44,979 nucleotides of DNA, taken from NCBI GenBank assembly GCA_902628305.1, contig CACOMK010000001.1, forward strand, positions 1 through 44,979. Reading direction: 5' to 3'. The notes beneath the pieces were generated by a model. That model was not told the DNA's origin and did no database searches. It saw only the letters and a program-made list of their open reading frames with translations. Made by a program: the position numbers and the translations under genes. Positions 41,115 through 44,979 of the stretch are shown here, one piece after another. The stretch is from an uncultured Pelagibacteraceae bacterium. GTDB taxonomy: Bacteria; Pseudomonadota; Alphaproteobacteria; Pelagibacterales; Pelagibacteraceae. How positions within the stretch are numbered: the first letter of the stretch is position 1; each line of letters begins with the position of its first letter.

Positions 41115-41972
41115 ATGAAAAATATTGGATTTATTGGTGTTGGTTATATGGGATACGGGATAGCCAAAAATATCTTAAAACATAAAAATAATCTTTTTGT
41201 CATTGCTAATAAAAATAGAAAACCAATCGAAAAAATTGTTGAAGATGGAGCTGAAGAGGTAAAATCTTTTGAAGATTTTTCAAGTAAAAATTTAAATGTG
41301 ATGTTCATGTGTGTTACTAATACTCCCATAGCAAAATCAATATCAGAAAAAATTTCTAAAATTTTGGATAGTAAGACTTTAATTATTGATATCACTACTC
41401 ACAATAAAACTGGCTCAATAGAGACAGAGAGAATATTCAATGCAAAAAAAATAAATTATGTTGAATGTCCTGTAATGGGGGGTCCTGTTCAAGCAGAGGA
41501 AGGTATATTAGGAGGAATTGTTGGGGCGTCAGATAAAAATTTTAAAATTGCTGAACCATACTTTAATTTTTTCTGTAAAGAATATTTTCACTTTGGACCT
41601 GTAGGAATGGGTGCAAAATCAAAGCTTTTAAATAATTTTTTATCCCTTGGAAATGCTGCATTAATTAATCATTTAGCAAAAAGTGCTACAGGGTTAGGTC
41701 TGGATTTAAAAAAAATATTTGATGTTGCTAAACTTGGTTCAGGAAATTCTGCAGCTCTAAATAGAGTTTTTGATAATTTATTGAAAGGAGATTTTACTGG
41801 TTTTAAATTTACAGCGAAAAATTCAGTAAAAGATTTAACTTATATTCAAGATTTATTAATAGATTTTCCTGATGCTGAAAAAGTTGCTGATGTAAACAAA
41901 AAATATTTTCAAAAAGCTGTAGATGATGGTTATGGTGAAAATTTTATAAGTGAATTGATTAAAAAAAAATAA
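41115..41972 (+). CDS. 3-hydroxyisobutyrate/beta-hydroxyacid dehydrogenase family, copy 2
   Basis: The 285-residue NAD(P)-dependent dehydrogenase of the same superfamily as the gene at 38300, but clearly diverged. It has Rossmann motif FIGVGYMGYGIA, substrate loop ECPVMGGPVQAEEGILGGIV and catalytic Lys in GAKSKLLNNFLSLG. After the second strand it has ANKNRKPIE instead of the NRS of copy 1, suggesting a different cofactor preference. It is transcribed divergently from the sugar-acid operon, so it may serve a related pathway or a different hydroxyacid. No downstream partner on this strand; the next 288 bp hold the structured segment described separately. Confidence 0.9.
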   Translation: MKNIGFIGVGYMGYGIAKNILKHKNNLFVIANKNRKPIEKIVEDGAEEVKSFEDFSSKNLNVMFMCVTNTPIAKSISEKISKILDSKTLIIDITTHNKTGSIETERIFNAKKINYVECPVMGGPVQAEEGILGGIVGASDKNFKIAEPYFNFFCKEYFHFGPVGMGAKSKLLNNFLSLGNAALINHLAKSATGLGLDLKKIFDVAKLGSGNSAALNRVFDNLLKGDFTGFKFTAKNSVKDLTYIQDLLIDFPDAEKVADVNKKYFQKAVDDGYGENFISELIKKK

Positions 41973-42097
41973 TTTTATTACTTTAATTAAGTTATCGGGA
42001 ATCTACTAAAGAGCTAAGTTGTATTCAATTAATTTATTTACACAAAATAATAATAAATTTATTGAAATTACATAAATTTTAATTACCTTTTTTAAAT

Positions 42098-42253
42098 AAG
42101 GAGGTTTATGTTAATACTTTCACCACCTGATACTTAGCTGAATAATTTAAATACCAGAAAACTTAATAAATATAATAAATCCACTTGGATTTAAATGCCA
42201 AAGAGGCTAAATAAGGGAGCTCTTTAGGTGTAATCTTAAAGAGCGAACCCTTA
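42098..42253 (+). ncRNA. Candidate structured RNA / short transcript in the 288-bp gap
   Basis: The gap 41973-42260 has no long ORF but several paired elements on the plus strand. AAGGAGGT (42098-42105) faces ACCACCT (42122-42128) with one mismatch. TAAATCC (42176-42182) pairs with GGATTTA (42187-42193) around ACTT. A two-part stem joins TAAGGG (42212-42217) to CCCTTA (42248-42253) and GCTCTTTAGG (42219-42228) to CTTAAAGAGC (42235-42244). The last stem has a G-U pair in plus-strand RNA that would be an A-C mismatch on the minus strand, favouring a plus transcript. Class unknown; an sRNA, a leader-like RNA or a 3' UTR element all remain possible. Confidence 0.4.
42108..42137 (+). CDS. Possible 9-residue peptide with strong ribosome-binding site
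   Basis: ATG at 42108 is preceded by AAGGAGG at an almost ideal distance, a stronger site than most genes here have, and reads MLILSPPDT before a TAG stop. The ribosome-binding site can pair with ACCACCT inside the ORF. Strong sites are rare by chance in such AT-rich gaps, but a 9-codon frame proves nothing alone. It may be a leader peptide, a decoy site within an RNA or an accident. Confidence 0.25.
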   Translation: MLILSPPDT

Positions 42254-42260
42254 AAAAAAC

Positions 42261-42788
42261 TTAATTTTTAGATTTTAATATTTCTAGTGGAAGTGGTGCT
42301 TCTGGGTATTTTTTTTTACACAACCTCTCGTAGTTTTCACAAAAACTTATAATTCTATTTTGGACTTCAGTTCTATTTTTATTTGAAAGGTTAAGTGTTT
42401 CAATTAATTCATCACAATTATTTTCCAATTCTTTTATTTGTTCTCCAGAAAAAAATTCTCCTGTTTCTATTTCCCAATAAGTATTTTCAAGATCATGATC
42501 ATTTAAATCATTAAGTTTTTTCTGTAATAATTTAATAATCTTATCATCAGTTTTTTTATGTCTCATTGGTGAATTCTTTAGTTTACCGAGACATTTATCT
42601 CTTAAACCATCAATAAAATGAAACAAAGGTTTTCCCTCTGAAAAATCTCTAAAATGATTTGTATTAAAATACTTATCTATAGCTCTATCTATTGAAACCT
42701 TTTCTTTTCCCTTAATTATAGCTATTTGGAGATACACTTCCTGACTAATATATTCTTCAATATATTCTTTTACTTTCTTGGGTATCAT
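42261..42788 (-). CDS. Uncharacterised cytoplasmic protein
   Basis: The 175-residue protein is predicted mostly helical and charged, with Lys/Glu-rich segments (LLQKKLNDLNDHDLENTYWE, FSGEQIKELENNCDELIETL) and four cysteines, without a CXXC or CXXCH motif. I recognise no family. The open frame extends upstream to 42896, but that would overlap the cytochrome c'-like gene by 92 bp, and the extension is not protein-like. ATG at 42788 (MIPKKVKEY) is the better start, 16 bp after the cytochrome gene. The shared strand and spacing suggest it is co-transcribed with the cytochrome. Confidence 0.6.
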   Translation of the reverse strand: MIPKKVKEYIEEYISQEVYLQIAIIKGKEKVSIDRAIDKYFNTNHFRDFSEGKPLFHFIDGLRDKCLGKLKNSPMRHKKTDDKIIKLLQKKLNDLNDHDLENTYWEIETGEFFSGEQIKELENNCDELIETLNLSNKNRTEVQNRIISFCENYERLCKKKYPEAPLPLEILKSKN

Positions 42789-42804
42789 TTTTTTTAAAAA
42801 AATA

Positions 42805-43272
42805 TTAATGCGGCATTCGATATTTGCTATGACAAGCTTTACAGTTACTCCACATAAGTTGCTGCAAAGTACCCCTGATATCATTTGTATTATCAATTAG
42901 TGAGGTTAGTTTTATTATGTCATCAGATGCTTTTTGCATTAATGCATTATAAGTATCTTTTTCTTCCCATATTATTAATAAAGCCTCAGTTTTAAATCCT
43001 TCTTGAGTATTTTCAGGAAAAAGATCCAATAAAACTTTATAATTTTCACTCATTTCAATCATTAATTTTTTTGCTTTTTCAAAATCTCCTTTTGTAGAAA
43101 AAGCTTGTACTCTTTTGGCTGTACTATAGTTTTTGCTAAATAATGCTTTTCTGCTTTTAATAATATCTTCTACAGTTAACTCTGCATTAACAGGAGATAC
43201 AAAAAAAACACTAAAAAATAATAATAAAGTAATTTTAATAAATTTAATAATATGATTTAATAAATAATGCAT
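42805..43272 (-). CDS. Cytochrome c'-like periplasmic protein
   Basis: The 155-residue precursor has a signal peptide (hydrophobic 12-26, VNA motif before ELTVEDII, about residue 30). The mature four-helix bundle ends with a single haem-binding motif Cys144-Lys-Ala-Cys147-His148 eight residues from the C-terminus (NCKACHSKYR), the placement seen in cytochromes c' and c-556. The opening EDIIKSRKALF and central AFSTKGDFEKAKKLM are typical of this family. Roles include nitric oxide binding or electron transfer. Its start codon is the minus-strand half of ATGCAT, shared with the divergent cytochrome b561, a likely electron-transfer partner. Confidence 0.88.
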   Translation of the reverse strand: MHYLLNHIIKFIKITLLLFFSVFFVSPVNAELTVEDIIKSRKALFSKNYSTAKRVQAFSTKGDFEKAKKLMIEMSENYKVLLDLFPENTQEGFKTEALLIIWEEKDTYNALMQKASDDIIKLTSLIDNTNDIRGTLQQLMWSNCKACHSKYRMPH

Positions 43273-43794
43273 CTATTAAATAGCCTAACAGAATATGGTT
43301 TAATTTCAAAGGTATTACATTGGCTAAGTGCTATTTTACTTTTGATTCAAATTCCTTTGGGTTTTTATCTAGTTGACTTAGATTTTGGAGAGGAAAGAAT
43401 AAATATTGAAAATATTCATGTAATCTTAGGTTTAACAATTTTTTACATTGTTATTATAAGACTTACAAACAAAATACTTAATCCTGCTCCAAAATTAGAT
43501 CCAAGTATTTTTAAAGGTCAAGTATTTTTAGCTAAAATGAATCATATACTTTTATATTTAGCAATTTTATCTATAACAATTTCAGGGATATTAAAGAAAT
43601 TATTTAATGGGGAAACTTTAATTATATTCTTTAAAGAAATTCAAATAAAAGATAACTTTGAACTTGCAGATCAATTTTATAACATTCATATTTTATCAAA
43701 TTATTTGATCATATTTTTAATTGCAATTCATTTAATGGCTGTAATTATTCACCGGTTATTTTTTAAAGATAATTTATTAAAAAAAATGCTTTAA
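43267..43794 (+). CDS. Cytochrome b561-family membrane protein
   Basis: The 175-residue di-haem membrane cytochrome has four hydrophobic helices. Candidate haem ligands are His in KVLHWLSAIL (about 18), His in NIHVILGL (about 51), His in MNHILLYLAI (about 94) and His in IAIHLMAVIIHRL (about 155-161). The typical YGLISKVLHWLSA start requires ATG at 43267. Bacterial b561 proteins pass electrons between quinol and periplasmic c-type partners or superoxide. The divergent gene encodes a cytochrome c'-like protein, an obvious candidate partner. The 5' ends of the two coding regions overlap by 6 bp, so each leader must lie within the other gene. Confidence 0.9.
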   Translation: MHLLNSLTEYGLISKVLHWLSAILLLIQIPLGFYLVDLDFGEERINIENIHVILGLTIFYIVIIRLTNKILNPAPKLDPSIFKGQVFLAKMNHILLYLAILSITISGILKKLFNGETLIIFFKEIQIKDNFELADQFYNIHILSNYLIIFLIAIHLMAVIIHRLFFKDNLLKKML

Positions 43795-43795
43795 T

Positions 43796-44233
43796 TTAAT
43801 GACAAGCAATTCCAAATTTTTTCAATCTCCAATAATTATATGGCCATGGAGTTAAAAAACCCACAATAAGCATTATAGGCACCACCCACCAAGTTAATAT
43901 TGCGCCTCCAGTTAAAATATAATCGGTTAAATTCATCATAATTTCCATGCTTATCATCGAAATTAAGCTCATACCAAAAGCAGTTTTTAAAGCGTTTATA
44001 AGGTTAAATTTTTGTATCATCAAAATTATAGTTTCCAAAATAATACTTGTAATCAACCCATTTATAATTGCTAAAATCATTATTCCTAAAACTGGAAAAG
44101 GCATTTTAGTTAATTGAAAAAATAATATTGTTCCAAAATCACCGATTGCACAACCGATTACGCACCAAGCTGTATTTTTTGCACTTCTTTTCCACGTGTG
44201 TCTGCAAGACCAATGATATGTAGAGGTATTCAT
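43796..44233 (-). CDS. DUF4396-family membrane protein
   Basis: The 145-residue protein has four hydrophobic segments. Cys-rich N-terminal SCRHTWKRSAKNTAWCVIGC leads into GDFGTILFFQ, and the end reads PWPYNYWRLKKFGIACH with a terminal Cys-His. These are features of DUF4396, a domain of unknown function also found fused to copper or heavy-metal transport proteins. The clustered Cys and His residues suggest metal binding, which is inference. It converges on cytochrome b561 (1-bp gap) and is divergent from the persulfide dioxygenase gene with only 22 bp between start codons. Confidence 0.85.
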   Translation of the reverse strand: MNTSTYHWSCRHTWKRSAKNTAWCVIGCAIGDFGTILFFQLTKMPFPVLGIMILAIINGLITSIILETIILMIQKFNLINALKTAFGMSLISMISMEIMMNLTDYILTGGAILTWWVVPIMLIVGFLTPWPYNYWRLKKFGIACH

Positions 44234-44255
44234 TATAATTTGATATTAATTATAT

Positions 44256-44939
44256 ATGATTTTTAGACAAGTTTTTGATAATAAATCTTCAACTTATACT
44301 TATATAATTGCTTCGGCAAAAGGTCGCGAGGCAGTCATAATCGATCCAGTGATAGAAAATGTAAATGTCTATATAAGATTACTAAACGAATTAGATTTAA
44401 AACTAGTTAAAGTAATAGATACACATATCCATGCTGATCATGTAACTGGTGCATCAGACTTAAAAATTAAAACAAGTTGTGCGACTGTAATGGGTGAAAA
44501 TACTCCTGCAGAAGCTGTCGATATAAAATTAAAAGATCAAGAAACTATAAAAATCGATAAATTAGAAATTAAAGCAATATATACCCCTGGGCACACCTCT
44601 GATAGTTACAGTTTCTTAATGGATAATTATTTATTTTCAGGAGATACTCTTTTAATTAATGGTACAGGTAGAACAGATTTTCAAAATGGAAATTCAAAAG
44701 AGGCATATAATTCAATATTTAATAGATTATTAAAATTACCTGAGAATACAATTTTGTATCCAGGTCATGATTATAACGGTAAAAAATCAAGTACAATAGG
44801 TTATGAAAAAAAATTTAATCCAAGATTGCAAGTCAAAGATTCTGATGAGTATGTTGAACTCATGTCGAGCCTCAATTTAGCAAAACCAAAATTAATAGAT
44901 ATTAATGTAAGTAAAAATATAAAATTAGGCGCTAACTAA
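44256..44939 (+). CDS. MBL-fold persulfide dioxygenase-like (ETHE1-type) enzyme
   Basis: The 227-residue metallo-beta-lactamase-fold protein has the motif THIHADHVTGA (His-X-His-X-Asp-His), the second histidine in YTPGHTSDSYSF, the Asp in FSGDTLLINGTGRTDF and the last His in LYPGHDYNG. GTGRTDFQNGN and the single-iron-type ligand set are characteristic of ETHE1-like persulfide dioxygenases, which oxidise glutathione persulfide to sulfite. The start is near YIIAS with FRQVFDNKSSTYTY typical of the family. The stop is inside the window; the last 40 bp show no further feature. Glyoxalase II is the main alternative but less likely. The divergent DUF4396 partner starts 22 bp away. Confidence 0.9.
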   Translation: MIFRQVFDNKSSTYTYIIASAKGREAVIIDPVIENVNVYIRLLNELDLKLVKVIDTHIHADHVTGASDLKIKTSCATVMGENTPAEAVDIKLKDQETIKIDKLEIKAIYTPGHTSDSYSFLMDNYLFSGDTLLINGTGRTDFQNGNSKEAYNSIFNRLLKLPENTILYPGHDYNGKKSSTIGYEKKFNPRLQVKDSDEYVELMSSLNLAKPKLIDINVSKNIKLGAN

Positions 44940-44979
44940 ATACTATAAATATTAAAAACCAATAAGAAATCAAACCAGC

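Noticed and set aside
42187-42217. GATTTAA followed by GCTAAATAAGG, faintly like a SAM-II/SAM-V riboswitch core
   Set aside because: The spacing between the two blocks is far too short for the SAM-II pseudoknot, the P1 stem is missing, and no plus-strand gene follows closely.
42789-42896. Upstream start for the unknown protein
   Set aside because: It overlaps the cytochrome c'-like gene by 92 bp, and its sequence is an out-of-frame reading of the haem-motif region.
1-44979. CRISPR arrays, tRNA or rRNA genes, insertion sequences
   Set aside because: No regularly spaced repeats, cloverleaf-type sequence, transposase or terminal inverted repeats were seen; nearly all bases are covered by ordinary genes.

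Overview
The window is an AT-rich, tightly packed bacterial chromosome segment. One hand-counted line inside a typical gene (4081-4140) is 17/60 G+C. Most intergenic gaps are under 100 bp, and start/stop overlaps (TAATG, ATGA, TTGA) are frequent. Composition, compaction and gene content (TRAP and ABC substrate-binding proteins, phosphatidylcholine synthase, small membrane proteins, one-carbon and sulfonate-type enzymes) suggest a marine alphaproteobacterium of the Pelagibacterales (SAR11) type. This is inferred from sequence character, not from a marker gene. I found no rRNA, tRNA, CRISPR array or insertion sequence.

Layout. 1-2302 (-): a TRAP carboxylate importer, dctP followed by a dctM cut by the window edge, with a strong hairpin between them. 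2527-6177 (+): an aldehyde dehydrogenase / epoxide hydrolase / Ldh2-type dehydrogenase operon. 6166-7425: a small tail-anchored protein and a double winged-helix regulator with operator-like repeats between them. 7422-10633: a BASS transporter, a phosphotransacetylase-family enzyme and a histidinol-dehydrogenase-family enzyme of the sulfopropanediol (HpsN) type. 10634-12050 (-): phosphatidylcholine synthase overlapping an alternative oxidase.

12125-21283 is the most striking region. Two divergent operons meet at a 50-bp gap. Together they encode a complete sugar-type ABC importer (ATPase, binding protein, two permeases), two large double-SnoaL-like proteins, a bicupin, a MetE-like zinc methyltransferase-family protein, and a HAD-fold protein that has lost both catalytic aspartates of motif I. 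I read it as an uptake-plus-catabolism locus for an unidentified solute. 21270-25671 holds an alpha/beta hydrolase, a LysE/ArgO exporter, a VOC protein, cysE-cysK and two uncharacterised envelope proteins.

25694-27926 (+) is a second unusual locus: six very small enzyme-like proteins (two similar ferredoxin-fold-like proteins, a cupin, a GYD protein, a SnoaL/NTF2-like protein and an HCCA-isomerase-like protein), several with strong Shine-Dalgarno sequences. It is followed by two SMR-family subunits that lack the usual membrane glutamate, with a DUF2798 protein between them (27965-28865). 28844-31753 contains DUF952, DUF924, an inositol-monophosphatase-family phosphatase and a gamma-butyrobetaine-type dioxygenase.

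31743-40956 (-) runs IlvD/Edd dehydratase, beta-hydroxyacid dehydrogenase, SDR, FAH-family hydrolase, SMP-30 lactonase, PEP carboxylase, CcdA and AzoR-like flavoprotein. The lactonase-dehydratase-SDR-FAH set matches a non-phosphorylative sugar-acid (L-fuconate-like) route. 41115-44939 contains a second beta-hydroxyacid dehydrogenase, a structured intergenic segment with a possible 9-codon ORF, an unknown protein, a cytochrome c'-like protein and cytochrome b561 whose divergent start codons form ATGCAT, a DUF4396 membrane protein and an ETHE1-like persulfide dioxygenase.
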